This document shows, piece by piece, positions 33,777-42,587 of a stretch of 64,000 nucleotides of DNA. This DNA is from Rhodocyclaceae bacterium. Its GTDB lineage: Bacteria > Pseudomonadota > Gammaproteobacteria > Burkholderiales > Rhodocyclaceae. The notes under the pieces are model-generated. The model had not been told where the DNA came from. It did no database searches and saw only the letters and a program-made list of their open reading frames with translations. Positions within the stretch are counted from its first letter, which is position 1; each line of letters begins with the position of its first letter. Position numbers and translations under genes: made by a program. The stretch covers positions 62,001 through 126,000 of the forward strand of contig JAHDYG010000007.1 of NCBI GenBank assembly GCA_023383815.1, given 5' to 3'.

Positions 33777-34685
33777 TCAGCGCTTCCGCGCGCGCGGGTG
33801 GGCTGCGTCATAGACCCGCGCGAGATGCTGGAAATCCAGATGCGTATATACCTGTGTGCTGCGAATGCTCGCGTGCCCGAGTAGCTCCTGCACGCCCCGC
33901 AGGTCGCCGCTCGACTGCAGCAGATGCGATGCAAAACTGTGGCGCAGCATGTGGGGATGCACATGCACCCCGAGCCCGGCGCGCGCAGCCCAGCGCACAA
34001 GCCGCGATCGGACCGCGGCCGGACTCATCGGCGTCCCGCTGCGGGTGACGAAGAGCGCATGCTGCGAGGCCCCGGCAAGGTGCTCCCGCTGGGCGAGCCA
34101 GTTCCGCAGGGCTTCGATCGCGTGGCGCCCGATCGGCACGCTACGGCGCTTGCCGCGCTTGCCCGTGACCGTCACCATGCCCTCGTCCAGATCGAGGCTG
34201 CCGTCGAGCACGATCGACGACAGCTCCGCCAGACGCAGGCCGGAGGAATAGAACAGCTCGAACATCGCCCGATCCCGTGTCTCGAGCGGATCCCCGGGCG
34301 TTGGATCGAGCAGCGCCTGTGCCTGCTCCGGCGAGAGTACGCGCGGCAGGCGGCGGGGCGCCCTCGGCGCACGGATGCCCTCGACCGGATTCGCGGACAG
34401 GCCGCGATGGCGCACCAGCCAGCGAAAGAATGCCCGCCAGGCCGACAGCACGCGGGCGATCGAACGCGCGGCGAGCCCCTGCGCATGCAACCGTGCGACA
34501 AAACGGCGGATCTCGTGGTGCGTCACACACCGTACGTCGTCGCCCCCAGCCAGCTCGGCGAGCCGCGCGAGGTCGCGACGGTAGGCCTCCAGGGTCAGGG
34601 TCGCCGCGCGGCGCTGGCTCGCCTGATGCGCAAGAAACGCCTCTGCCTCGAACGGCAGGGGCCCGCTTCCGGCATCGGCGGGCAC
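33777..34685 (-). CDS. xerC: Tyrosine recombinase XerC
   Basis: A 302-residue recombinase. An N-terminal SAM-like core-binding domain (about 10-100) is followed by the catalytic domain with SSGLRLAELSS (Arg), VTGKRGKRRSVPIG (Lys), HPHMLRHSFASHLL (HxxR) and LGHASIRSTQVYTHLD (His and Tyr nucleophile). It resolves chromosome dimers with XerD at dif. It starts with GTG 10 nt after the DUF484 stop, in the usual dapF-DUF484-xerC order. Confidence 0.95.
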   Translation of the reverse strand: MPADAGSGPLPFEAEAFLAHQASQRRAATLTLEAYRRDLARLAELAGGDDVRCVTHHEIRRFVARLHAQGLAARSIARVLSAWRAFFRWLVRHRGLSANPVEGIRAPRAPRRLPRVLSPEQAQALLDPTPGDPLETRDRAMFELFYSSGLRLAELSSIVLDGSLDLDEGMVTVTGKRGKRRSVPIGRHAIEALRNWLAQREHLAGASQHALFVTRSGTPMSPAAVRSRLVRWAARAGLGVHVHPHMLRHSFASHLLQSSGDLRGVQELLGHASIRSTQVYTHLDFQHLARVYDAAHPRARKR

Positions 34686-34695
34686 GGTGTGCGCC

Positions 34696-35346
34696 TCAGC
34701 CGAGCTGGCGCTGCAGCGCCGAGGACGTCAGATCGCCGATGCGCGACACGTAGAGCGTGCCCATTTCCGGATAGAAGCGTTCGGTCTCCTCGCTCGCCAG
34801 CGCCAGCAGTCCGAACGTTCGGGCGTCGCGGCGCAAGGGCACCAGCGCGACCGAGCGCACGTGCGGAGACGCTTCGCCGAACCATTCGAGCACATCCAGA
34901 TTTCCCGGCGGTCCGCAGTAGGGCTGGCGCATGTCGCCCGCGAAAAAGCGCACTGCGTCGGGAACCGGCAGGAACTCTTCCCCTTCGCGTGAAAGGACGC
35001 TGTTCCAGATCCGCATCGCCACATGGGGAATCGCGAAATCCTCGCGCAGACTGTGAAAGAGCGCATGGCGCAGGGCTTCGAAGCGGTCGGCTTCGAGCAG
35101 CGCCAGCGACAGTCGATGAACCTTCTCGCCGATCTCGTCGTTCTCCTCGCCGAAGCGGATCAGCTCGGAGAGCTTGCCTTCGAGCAGCCTGATCTTGTCG
35201 CGCAGCGCATGCAGCTGCCGCTCGGCGAGCGAGATCGCCTGGCCGCCGTGCGGGTGCGGCACCGTGAGCTGAGTGAACAACTCGCCGTGTTCGGACAGGA
35301 AGTCGGGGTGCTCCCTGAGATAGTTCGCAACATCGTCCGCATTCAT
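34696..35346 (-). CDS. DUF484 (GAF-like) protein
   Basis: A 216-residue protein beginning [20 protein letters not shown], the DUF484 signature, followed by a coiled coil (about 40-75) and a GAF-like domain (about 80-216). This family constantly lies between dapF and xerC, and its function is unknown. The ATG at 35346 overlaps the dapF stop by 4 nt; the frame is open to 35553 only through dapF. Confidence 0.88.
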   Translation of the reverse strand: MNADDVANYLREHPDFLSEHGELFTQLTVPHPHGGQAISLAERQLHALRDKIRLLEGKLSELIRFGEENDEIGEKVHRLSLALLEADRFEALRHALFHSLREDFAIPHVAMRIWNSVLSREGEEFLPVPDAVRFFAGDMRQPYCGPPGNLDVLEWFGEASPHVRSVALVPLRRDARTFGLLALASEETERFYPEMGTLYVSRIGDLTSSALQRQLG

Positions 35347-36224
35347 GAACCCGGCTCTCCTTTTCCTGGATCCGGTCGTATCCGCAGCGAGGCCAGATCC
35401 AGCTCTCCCTCGAAGACCGTCGTCGCAGGTCCGCACATCCGGACCGGCTGACCGCGGCCATCCCATGCAATGGTCAATTCCCCGCCACGCGTCTCGACCG
35501 TCACCGGCGAGAGCACGAGCCCGCGCAGGATCCCCGCGACGACCGCGGCACACGCCCCCGACCCGCAGGCCAGCGTCTCTCCGGCACCGCGCTCGTAGAC
35601 GCGCAGGCGGATGCGGTGTTCGTCGACGATCTGCATGAAGCCCGCGTTGACCCGCGCAGGAAAGCGCGGATGCCCCTCGATCATCGGTCCGATGCGGGCG
35701 ACCGCGGCGCGCGCTGTGTCGGCGACGACATGCACCGCGTGCGGATTTCCCATCGACACTGCAGTGATCGCCAGCCGCGTACCGTCCTCGAGTTCGAGCG
35801 GCTGCACGACGGCGTCCGACGCCGACACGAACGGGATGCGCTCCGGCTCGAGCACCGGAACGCCCATGTCGACCGTCACCTGGCCGTCTTCTCCGAGCTG
35901 CAGGGTCAGGCAGCCCCCGCGCGTCTCGACGCGTACCTCACGCCGGTCGGTGAGCCCCTTTTCGTGCACGAAGCGCACGAAACAGCGCGCGCCGTTGCCG
36001 CACTGCTCGACCTCCGCGCCATCCGAATTGAAGATCCGGTAGCGGAAATCCACCCCGGCGCCCTGCGGGCGCTCGACAATCAGCAACTGGTCGCAGCCGA
36101 CTCCGAAATGTCGGTCTGCGATCGCACGGACCTGCTCCGGGCTCAGCTCGACCACCTGGCCGATCGCATCGATCACCACGAAGTCGTTTCCCAGTCCGTG
36201 CATCTTGGTAAAGCGCAAAGGCAT
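35343..36224 (-). CDS. dapF: Diaminopimelate epimerase
   Basis: A 293-residue epimerase. [19 protein letters not shown] begins it, [14 protein letters not shown] (about residue 73) holds the first catalytic Cys, and [12 protein letters not shown] (about 222) holds the second. It converts LL- to meso-diaminopimelate for lysine and peptidoglycan synthesis. The ATG at 36224 fits the family N terminus; 24 further codons upstream (to 36296) lack homology. Translation is coupled to DUF484. Confidence 0.95.
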   Translation of the reverse strand: MPLRFTKMHGLGNDFVVIDAIGQVVELSPEQVRAIADRHFGVGCDQLLIVERPQGAGVDFRYRIFNSDGAEVEQCGNGARCFVRFVHEKGLTDRREVRVETRGGCLTLQLGEDGQVTVDMGVPVLEPERIPFVSASDAVVQPLELEDGTRLAITAVSMGNPHAVHVVADTARAAVARIGPMIEGHPRFPARVNAGFMQIVDEHRIRLRVYERGAGETLACGSGACAAVVAGILRGLVLSPVTVETRGGELTIAWDGRGQPVRMCGPATTVFEGELDLASLRIRPDPGKGEPGS

Positions 36225-36324
36225 TCGTGTTCCTGCAGAAGGTTCGACCAGGGGATCCGGCCAATTCTCGCTCAGCCCACCCCGGCAGTCCAGCACACGG
36301 CGTCCGCCGCGACCGCGCTTCGCT

Positions 36325-37209
36325 TCAATAGGGTCGGGACTCGCCCGGCGGCCGGGTCTTGAAGCGGCGATGCACCCAGTAGTACTGCTCGGGCATCGAG
36401 CGCACCATGTCCTCGATGGCTCGGTTCATCCGCAGGGTGTCGGCTTCAACATCCTGACTCGGAAAGTCGGCCCAGGGCTCACCGACCTCGACTTCGTAGC
36501 CGCGTCCGCCGGGCAGCATGCGCGTGACGCAGGACAGCACCGCTGCGTCGGCCAGCCTTGCCAATCGCGACAGCCCCGTGATCGTCGCCGCGGACACCCC
36601 GAAGAACGGCACGAAGATCGAATCACGCCCACGGTAATCCATGTCGGGCAGATAGTAGAAAGGATGCCCCGCCTTCATGGCCCGCACCGTCGCGCGCACT
36701 CCGTCCTCACGCGACAGCAGCAGCGGGTTTCCGAACCGTGCCCTGCCATGGTAGAGCCAGCGGTCGATGACCGGATTCTTCTGTCGCGCGTAGATGCTCA
36801 CTACATCGTGATCCATCACGGTCCGCGTGCCCCCGGCGTCGAGCCCCACGAAGTGAGGCGCCATCAGGATGACCGGACGCCCGGTCGCCAGCAGCGCACG
36901 GATCCGCTCCCCGCAACGCACCCGGATCAGACGTTCGAGTCGCGCGCGGCTTCCCCACCACAGCAGGCCGCGTTCGAGCAGGCTGCGGCCGAGCACCCGG
37001 AAATGGGCGCGCGCGAGCCGTTCGCGCGCAGCCGGATCGAGTTCCGGAAAACACAGCCGCAGATTGACGCGGACGATGTGGCGCCGCCTGGCCGCCAGCA
37101 GGTAGAGCAACATTCCGAACCCCTGCCCGATCGGCGCAAGCACAGGCAATGGCAGCCAGTGCAGGCCCCACAGCAGCGCGACGACGAACTGCCCGGCCAG
37201 CCCCCTCAT
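36325..37209 (-). CDS. Lipid A biosynthesis acyltransferase (LpxL family), copy 2
   Basis: A 294-residue membrane-anchored acyltransferase. A hydrophobic N terminus (about 5-40) is followed by [12 protein letters not shown] (about residue 113), giving HxxxxD in place of the usual HxxxxE, and by [15 protein letters not shown]. It overlaps the upstream paralogue by 4 nt. Two tandem LpxL-family genes before dapF are usual in Rhodocyclales; they add secondary acyl chains to lipid A. Which chain each adds cannot be told here. Confidence 0.87.
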   Translation of the reverse strand: MRGLAGQFVVALLWGLHWLPLPVLAPIGQGFGMLLYLLAARRRHIVRVNLRLCFPELDPAARERLARAHFRVLGRSLLERGLLWWGSRARLERLIRVRCGERIRALLATGRPVILMAPHFVGLDAGGTRTVMDHDVVSIYARQKNPVIDRWLYHGRARFGNPLLLSREDGVRATVRAMKAGHPFYYLPDMDYRGRDSIFVPFFGVSAATITGLSRLARLADAAVLSCVTRMLPGGRGYEVEVGEPWADFPSQDVEADTLRMNRAIEDMVRSMPEQYYWVHRRFKTRPPGESRPY

Positions 37210-38090
37210 GCCTGCCTCGTCGTTCGCGCCGCGGCTTCAGCCGTCTCGGGCGCCGGCACCCCGGAGCGACGACGGTAGCGGTCGTAGCTCCACATGTACT
37301 GCTGCGGACACGCCAGGATCAGGCGCTCGATCTCGCGATTGATCGTGGCACAGCGCGCCTCGACCGAGCCGCTCAGCGGCTCTGCCGGCTCGGTGAAGCG
37401 CAGCACGTAGCCTTCCCCGCGCGGCAGGCGCTCGGCCCACATCATCACCGTGCGTACCCCCTCGATCTGCGACAGGCGCGCCGCGAGCGTCATCGTCCAC
37501 GCCGGCCGGCCGAAGAACGGCATCCACACACCCTCACCTTTCTTCGGCACCTGGTCGGGCAGCACGATCACCATCTCGCCACTGCGCAGCGCCCGCACGA
37601 GGCTGCGCACACCGGACAGGTCGGCCGGCGCAACGCAAAAGTTCTCGCGCGCCCGCCCCGCCTCCATGCTCGGTCGCAGGGCGGCCTGGCGCGGTGGCCG
37701 GTACAGGGCGGTAAAGCGCCAGCGCGTGCACAGGTACTGTCCAAGGATCTCGAAGCACCCAAGATGCGGAGTCAGCAGCAGCACACTCGCCCCATCGGCC
37801 TGGGCGCGCTCCAGCAAGGCCACCCCTTCGACGCGCCGGACACACGCCAGCACCTCGACCTGCGGACGCAGCCACACGAAAGGCAACTCCAGCAATTGCC
37901 TTCCCGTCTCCACGATCGCTGCGCGCAGCACTCGAGGATCGGTGCGCCCGAGCGCCAGAGCAAGATTCTCGCGCATCCGCCGGCGATGGCCCGCGGATGC
38001 GAGCCAGACCAGCCACCCCGCGCCAGCGCCAAGCAGATGCAAGAGCGGCAGCGGCAGGCGCGCCAGCAGTCGGAAGAAGGATGCAGCCAT
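37206..38090 (-). CDS. Lipid A biosynthesis acyltransferase (LpxL family), copy 1
   Basis: A 294-residue acyltransferase with a hydrophobic N-terminal segment (about 5-32) and LLTPHLGCFEILGQYL (about residue 105), the HxxxxE motif intact. FTALYRPPRQ and LPDQVPKKGEGVWMPFFG are further family patterns. It is the first gene of a minus-strand unit (acyltransferase, acyltransferase, dapF, DUF484, xerC) that diverges from metK across 265 nt. Confidence 0.88.
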   Translation of the reverse strand: MAASFFRLLARLPLPLLHLLGAGAGWLVWLASAGHRRRMRENLALALGRTDPRVLRAAIVETGRQLLELPFVWLRPQVEVLACVRRVEGVALLERAQADGASVLLLTPHLGCFEILGQYLCTRWRFTALYRPPRQAALRPSMEAGRARENFCVAPADLSGVRSLVRALRSGEMVIVLPDQVPKKGEGVWMPFFGRPAWTMTLAARLSQIEGVRTVMMWAERLPRGEGYVLRFTEPAEPLSGSVEARCATINREIERLILACPQQYMWSYDRYRRRSGVPAPETAEAAARTTRQA

Positions 38091-38166
38091 CGGGACAGGA
38101 CTTGGAAGCGAGGTTGCGCGAGTTGCAGTCCGGCGAACCGACTACCCCCCGAACGCCCACGCAACT

Positions 38167-38194
38167 TTGAATTGGTGACGGAAAAGGCTATAAT
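38167..38194 (+). promoter_or_regulatory. Sigma-70 promoter of metK
   Basis: TTGAAT (-35, 38167-38172) and a perfect TATAAT (-10, 38189-38194) with a 16-nt spacer. Transcription would start near 38201, directly at the base of the structured leader. This is the strongest promoter-like sequence in the window. Confidence 0.8.
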
Positions 38195-38200
38195 TATCGC

Positions 38201-38282
38201 TCAGCCGCCGAGTTAACTCGACAACTTGCAGGGCGGCCGCTCCCGGACCCGATTCGGGAAGCACCAAAATTCTGCTAAAGCG
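38201..38282 (+). promoter_or_regulatory. Putative SAM-binding riboswitch (SAM-II/SAM-V-like pseudoknot) in the metK leader
   Basis: The leader can form stem P1, GCCGCC (38204-38209) with GGCGGC (38232-38237). The P1 loop contains GTTAAC and CTTGCA, and its GCAG (38228-38231) can pair with CTGC (38272-38275) to make an H-type pseudoknot. CTGCTAAAG follows, close to the conserved GCUAAA tail of SAM-II and SAM-V riboswitches. Between them is an extra stem, GCTCCCG (38239-38245) with CGGGAAGC (38255-38262). The gene downstream makes SAM. The class is assigned by eye from these conserved elements; a covariance-model search was not possible. Confidence 0.7.
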
Positions 38283-38296
38283 TCGCCGCTCGACGA

Positions 38297-38343
38297 AATC
38301 CCCGGAGCCGGCCACGCCGGAGTGACCCGGGGATTCTTGTTTT
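38297..38343 (+). terminator. Intrinsic terminator in the metK leader
   Basis: AATCCCCGG (38297-38305) pairs with CCGGGGATT (38327-38335), enclosing a nested CCGGC/GCCGG stem, and is followed by TTCTTGTTTT (38334-38343). It ends just before the GGAG ribosome-binding site (38344-38347) of metK. A terminator between promoter and start codon is the expected expression platform of a transcriptional riboswitch. The alternative antiterminator pairing is not clear to me. Confidence 0.75.
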
Positions 38344-38355
38344 GGAGCCAGCATC

Positions 38356-39522
38356 ATGAGCGGAACCTACCTCTTCACCTCGGAATCCGTTTCCGAAGGC
38401 CATCCCGACAAACTCGCCGACCAGATTTCGGACGGCGTGCTCGACGCGATCCTCGCCGACGATCCGAAAGCCCGTGTCGCCTGCGAAACCCTGGTGTCGA
38501 CCGGCCTGGTGGTGATCTCGGGTGAAATCACCACCAGCGCGCATCCGAACTACAAGGAGATCGCGCAGGATGTGGTACGCCGGGTCGGCTACGATGACTC
38601 GAACGTGGGTTTCGACTACAAGTCGTGCGCGATCCTGACCGCGATCAACCGCCAGTCGCCCGACATCGCGCAGGGCGTCAATGAAGGCGAAGGACTCGAT
38701 CTCGACCAGGGCGCGGGCGACCAGGGCCTGATGTTCGGCTACGCCTGCAACGAAACGCCGGCCCTGATGCCGCTGCCGATCTACTATGCCCACCGCATCA
38801 TGCAGCGCCAGGCCGAGCTGCGCAAGGACGGCCGCCTGCCGTGGCTGCGGCCGGACGCGAAGAGCCAGCTCACGGTGCGCTACGAAAACGGGCGCCCGGT
38901 CGCGATCGACACCGTGGTCGTGTCGACGCAGCACAGCCCTGAAATCTCGCACGCGCAGATCTCCGAGGCCGTGATCGAGGAGATCGTCAAGCCCGTACTG
39001 CCCAGGGAACTGCTTCAGGGCGAGGTGCGCTATCTCATCAACCCGACCGGGCGTTTCGTGATCGGCGGCCCGCACGGCGACTGCGGCCTGACCGGACGCA
39101 AGATCATCGTCGACACCTACGGCGGGGCCGCGCACCACGGCGGCGGCGCCTTCTCGGGCAAGGATCCGTCCAAGGTCGACCGCTCGGCCGCCTACGCCAG
39201 CCGCTACGTCGCCAAGAACATCGTCGCAGCCGGCCTGGCCGAGCGCTGCGAAGTCCAGGTCGCCTACGCGATCGGTGTCGCCAAGCCCGTCAGCCTGATG
39301 GTGGACACCTTCGGCACCGGACGGATCGACGAGGAACGCATCGTCGAACTGATCCGCGCTCACTTCGACCTGCGCCCGAAGGCGATCATCCAGACCCTCG
39401 ACCTGCTGCGCCCGATCTACTCGCGCACCGCCGCCTACGGGCACTTCGGCCGCGACGAGCCGGAGTTCACCTGGGAGGCGACCGACAAGGCCGCAGCGCT
39501 GCGCGCCGACGCCGGACTCTGA
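38356..39522 (+). CDS. metK: S-adenosylmethionine synthetase
   Basis: A 388-residue enzyme of standard length. [20 protein letters not shown] opens it (methionine and ATP site), [17 protein letters not shown] lies at about residue 118, and [21 protein letters not shown] at about 256 is the glycine-rich phosphate loop. It makes SAM from methionine and ATP. A GGAG site lies nine bases before the ATG. The leader carries a likely SAM-sensing structure and terminator. The next gene starts only 35 nt downstream with no terminator between. Confidence 0.97.
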   Translation: MSGTYLFTSESVSEGHPDKLADQISDGVLDAILADDPKARVACETLVSTGLVVISGEITTSAHPNYKEIAQDVVRRVGYDDSNVGFDYKSCAILTAINRQSPDIAQGVNEGEGLDLDQGAGDQGLMFGYACNETPALMPLPIYYAHRIMQRQAELRKDGRLPWLRPDAKSQLTVRYENGRPVAIDTVVVSTQHSPEISHAQISEAVIEEIVKPVLPRELLQGEVRYLINPTGRFVIGGPHGDCGLTGRKIIVDTYGGAAHHGGGAFSGKDPSKVDRSAAYASRYVAKNIVAAGLAERCEVQVAYAIGVAKPVSLMVDTFGTGRIDEERIVELIRAHFDLRPKAIIQTLDLLRPIYSRTAAYGHFGRDEPEFTWEATDKAAALRADAGL

Positions 39523-39557
39523 TCCGCGACGAGCGCCCGGCCAGACCGGAGCCCCGG

Positions 39558-40154
39558 GTGAAGCGAGTAACGCCGGCCTGCATGGCGCTACCCTTGCTCG
39601 CCGCGCTCGGGGCGACCCTGCTCGGCGGCTGCACGGGCGGCACGCGCTGCCCGGCACTGCCCGACGGCCTGCGCTACTGCCTGCAGGAAAGCGCAGCGGT
39701 CACGCCCTTCGACACCTTCCAGAGCATTCATGTCGAAGGACCGGGAATCGATCTGCGCCTGATCGCGGCGCTCGAAGTCGACCGCGACGGGATGCGCATG
39801 GTGGGCCTCACGCCGATGGGTCAGCGGGTACTCGAAACCGTGTTCGACAACCACACGCTGCGCACGTCGATCGTCGGCGACGAAGGGGGCGTCGACGCCG
39901 GTGCGCTGCTCGCCCTGGTCCAGCTCGCGCTGTGGCCAGCGCAGGCCGTCCGGGCAGGGCTGCCCGCAGCCTGGCAGCTCGACGAGACCGACGGACTGCG
40001 GCGCGTGCTGCGCGACGACGGTCGTACGGAACTCGACATCGCGCGCACCGGCACGGCATCGCGATGGACGGCGATCGATCTGTCCCTGCCGGCGGCCGGG
40101 CTGCGGGTGCGCGTGCGCGATCTGGAAGCCACCACGGACGGAATGGCGCGATGA
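39558..40154 (+). CDS. DUF3261-like outer membrane lipoprotein of the APE cluster
   Basis: A 198-residue lipoprotein: the signal segment ends in the lipobox LLGGC, with the lipidated Cys at about residue 25. The rest (LRYCLQESAAVTPFDTFQS, VETVFDN-type strands) fits the DUF3261 family found in aryl polyene loci after the exporter. It probably acts with the LolA-like carrier as an outer membrane acceptor, by analogy with LolB. It starts with GTG and overlaps the ketosynthase start (ATGA at 40151). Confidence 0.8.
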   Translation: MKRVTPACMALPLLAALGATLLGGCTGGTRCPALPDGLRYCLQESAAVTPFDTFQSIHVEGPGIDLRLIAALEVDRDGMRMVGLTPMGQRVLETVFDNHTLRTSIVGDEGGVDAGALLALVQLALWPAQAVRAGLPAAWQLDETDGLRRVLRDDGRTELDIARTGTASRWTAIDLSLPAAGLRVRVRDLEATTDGMAR

Positions 40155-41356
40155 GCCCGCCCGTATATCTCTCTGCGCTCGGCCTCGTCAATGGCCTCGG
40201 CAGCGGCTGTGAAACGGTGCGCGAAAACCTGATGGCGGGCGCCGCGGAAGGACTGGTGCGCGAAGCCGGCTGGCTGCCCGCCGGGCACGAACCACCGGGC
40301 GGCGTGCTGGTCGGGCGCGTACGTGACGCGTTGCCACCGATTCCGGCGCGGCTTGCGGCGAGCGACGACTCGCGCAACAACCGCCTTCTGCTCGCAGCGC
40401 TTGCCGGGATCGCGCACGAGGTCGAGGCTGCGCTCGCGCGATTTGGCCGCACGCGCATCGGCGTAGTGCTCGGCACCAGCACCTCGGGCATCGCCGAGGG
40501 CGAAGCGGCGATCGCAGCGCTCGACGCCAGCGGCAGCATGCCGCTTGATTTCGACTATGCCCGCCAGGAGATCGGCGCGCCGGCCCGCTTCCTGGCACGC
40601 TACCTCGGCCTTGCCGGACCTGCCTGGACCGTGTCGACCGCCTGCACGTCGAGCGCCAAGGCGCTGGTGTCGGCCCGGCTGCTGATCGGCTCCGGCCTGT
40701 GTGACGCCGTCCTCGCGGGCGGCGTCGATTCGCTGTGCCGCCTGACCGTGCAGGGCTTCACGGCGCTCGAATCGGTGAGCCCGGAGCGCGCCAACCCGAT
40801 GAGCGCACACCGGCGCGGCATCAACATCGGCGAAGCCGCTGCGCTCTTCCTCGTCACGCGCGACGAAGCCGCCGTGGCACTCACGGGCTGCGGCGAATCG
40901 AGCGATGCGCACCATGTTTCGGCACCCGATCCCGAGGGGCACGGGGCCGAACGGGCGATGCGCGCAGCCCTCCTCGACGCGGGCGTGACACCCGGGTCGA
41001 TCGCCTACGTGAATCTCCACGGCACGGCGACGCGCAAGAATGACGAGATGGAAAGCCGGGTCATGGCCCGGATGTTTCCGCAGCATCCGCCGTGCAGCTC
41101 GACCAAGCCACTGACCGGCCACACCCTGGGCGCGGCCGGCGCGACCGAGGCCGCCTTCTGCTGGCTCGCACTGACCGATCCGCTGCGGCGCGTGCCGCCG
41201 CACTGCTGGGACGGGGTCGCGGATCCGGAGCTGCCCGCGCTGCACCTCGCCGACGGCACGACACGCCTGCCGGCGACGGGCCGCCGGATCGTCATGAGCA
41301 ACGGCTTCGCGTTTGGCGGCAGCAACGTCAGCCTGATCCTGGAAGACGCACCATGA
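40151..41356 (+). CDS. Beta-ketoacyl-ACP synthase 1 of the APE cluster (ApeO-like)
   Basis: A 401-residue condensing enzyme with an intact catalytic triad: Cys in VSTACTSSAKAL (about residue 160), His in VNLHGTATRKND (about 290) and His in STKPLTGHTLGAAGA (about 325). It would extend the polyene chain on ACP with malonyl units. It lies between the lipoprotein and the dehydratase, the ApeO position in E. coli. The ATG at 40151 overlaps the previous stop; the frame is open to 39932 without homology. Confidence 0.88.
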   Translation: MSPPVYLSALGLVNGLGSGCETVRENLMAGAAEGLVREAGWLPAGHEPPGGVLVGRVRDALPPIPARLAASDDSRNNRLLLAALAGIAHEVEAALARFGRTRIGVVLGTSTSGIAEGEAAIAALDASGSMPLDFDYARQEIGAPARFLARYLGLAGPAWTVSTACTSSAKALVSARLLIGSGLCDAVLAGGVDSLCRLTVQGFTALESVSPERANPMSAHRRGINIGEAAALFLVTRDEAAVALTGCGESSDAHHVSAPDPEGHGAERAMRAALLDAGVTPGSIAYVNLHGTATRKNDEMESRVMARMFPQHPPCSSTKPLTGHTLGAAGATEAAFCWLALTDPLRRVPPHCWDGVADPELPALHLADGTTRLPATGRRIVMSNGFAFGGSNVSLILEDAP

Positions 41357-41802
41357 GCGCCTTTCCGCCGATCGAGGAACTGCTCGCCCACCGCGGTGCG
41401 ATGCTTCTCGTCGAACGCGTGATCGCCCGCGAGCCCTCCGGAATCCGCGTCGCCGCAACCGTGGACCGCAAGGCCTGGTATGCCGGCTCCGACGGCTCGA
41501 TGCCGGGCTGGATCGGCATCGAGCTGATGGCCCAGGCGATCGCCACCTTCGCCGGGCTCGCGGCCCATGATCGCGGCGAACGGCCACGGCCCGGTTTCCT
41601 GCTCGGCACCCGGCGCTACGACGCGCAATGCGATCGCTTTGCTGCGCAGATGACGCTGGAGGTGAGTGCTCACGAGAGTTTTCGTGAGCCAGACGGCATG
41701 TCCGCCTTCGAGTGCACGATCGCGCATGACGGCCGCGTGCTCGCGAGCGCCACGCTGAAGGTCTTCGAGCCGCCAGATCTCGAAGCTTTTCTGGCGTCGT
41801 GA
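41353..41802 (+). CDS. Hot-dog 3-hydroxyacyl-ACP dehydratase of the APE cluster (ApeP-like)
   Basis: A 149-residue FabZ-like protein. LAHRGAMLLVERVI (about residues 11-24) holds the catalytic His, and GWIGIELMAQAIATFAG (about 52-68) holds the acidic partner. It removes water from 3-hydroxyacyl-ACP during polyene extension, alongside the dehydratase domain fused to the ligase at 1307-3052. The start overlaps the ketosynthase stop (ATGA). Confidence 0.87.
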   Translation: MSAFPPIEELLAHRGAMLLVERVIAREPSGIRVAATVDRKAWYAGSDGSMPGWIGIELMAQAIATFAGLAAHDRGERPRPGFLLGTRRYDAQCDRFAAQMTLEVSAHESFREPDGMSAFECTIAHDGRVLASATLKVFEPPDLEAFLAS

Positions 41803-41858
41803 GCGGATTTGCGGATAATGTCGCGGCGCGCGTTCTGCTTGAAGACTCCTCCCTCCCC

Positions 41859-42587
41859 ATGACAAACAAGAGAATCCTGGTCACCGGATCAAGCCGCGGC
41901 ATCGGCCGCGAGACCGCCCTGCGCCTTGCCCGCGATGGCCATCGGGTCACGGTGCATTGCCGCGCCAGCGTGGCCGAAGGCGAAGCCGTGGTCGAACGCA
42001 TCCGCGCGGCTGGCGGCGAGGCGTCGCTCCTCACCTTCGACGTCACCGATCGTGCTGCCGCCCGCGCCGCGCTCGAAGCCGACATCGCCGCCCACGGTGC
42101 CTGGTGGGGGGTCGTCGTAAATGCCGGCATCGCCCGCGACAACACCTTCGCCGCGCTCTCCGAGGCCGACTGGGACCAGGTCATCGATACCGGCCTCAAC
42201 GGGTTCTTCAACCTCACCCAGCCGCTCGTGATGCCGATGGTGCGGCTGCGTGCGGGCGGGCGCATCGTCGTCATGAGTTCGGTCTCGGGCGTGCTCGGAA
42301 ACCGCGGCCAGGTCAATTACAGTGCCGCCAAGGCCGGCCTGATCGGCGCCGCGAAGGCCCTGGCGCTCGAACTCGCGAGCCGCTCGATCACCGTCAACGC
42401 GATCGCTCCCGGACTCATCAAGACGGAAATGCTCGATTCCCTGCCCGTCGACGAACTGCTGCAGGCCGTGCCGATGAAGCGACTCGGCCAGCCCGCCGAG
42501 GTCGCCGGGCTGGTGGCCTTCCTGATGTCCGACGAGGCAGCGTACATCACCCGCCAGGTGATCGGGGTCAACGGAGGCCTCGCCTGA
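41859..42587 (+). CDS. 3-oxoacyl-ACP reductase of the APE cluster (FabG/ApeQ-like)
   Basis: A 242-residue short-chain dehydrogenase. ILVTGSSRGIGRETA is the NADP-binding glycine motif, NAGIARDNTF lies at about residue 88, SSVSGVLGN holds the catalytic Ser, and YSAAKAGL (about 153) holds the Tyr-Lys pair. It reduces the 3-keto group on ACP. The ATG at 41859 gives the usual FabG N terminus; a GTG at 41799 overlaps the dehydratase stop and would add 20 residues without homology, so the choice is not certain. Confidence 0.88.
   Translation: MTNKRILVTGSSRGIGRETALRLARDGHRVTVHCRASVAEGEAVVERIRAAGGEASLLTFDVTDRAAARAALEADIAAHGAWWGVVVNAGIARDNTFAALSEADWDQVIDTGLNGFFNLTQPLVMPMVRLRAGGRIVVMSSVSGVLGNRGQVNYSAAKAGLIGAAKALALELASRSITVNAIAPGLIKTEMLDSLPVDELLQAVPMKRLGQPAEVAGLVAFLMSDEAAYITRQVIGVNGGLA

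Noticed and set aside
41799-41858. Upstream extension of the ketoreductase from GTG 41799
   Set aside because: It would fit the overlap style of this operon, but the 20 extra residues have no family match and the ATG at 41859 gives the normal FabG N terminus. Left as an alternative.
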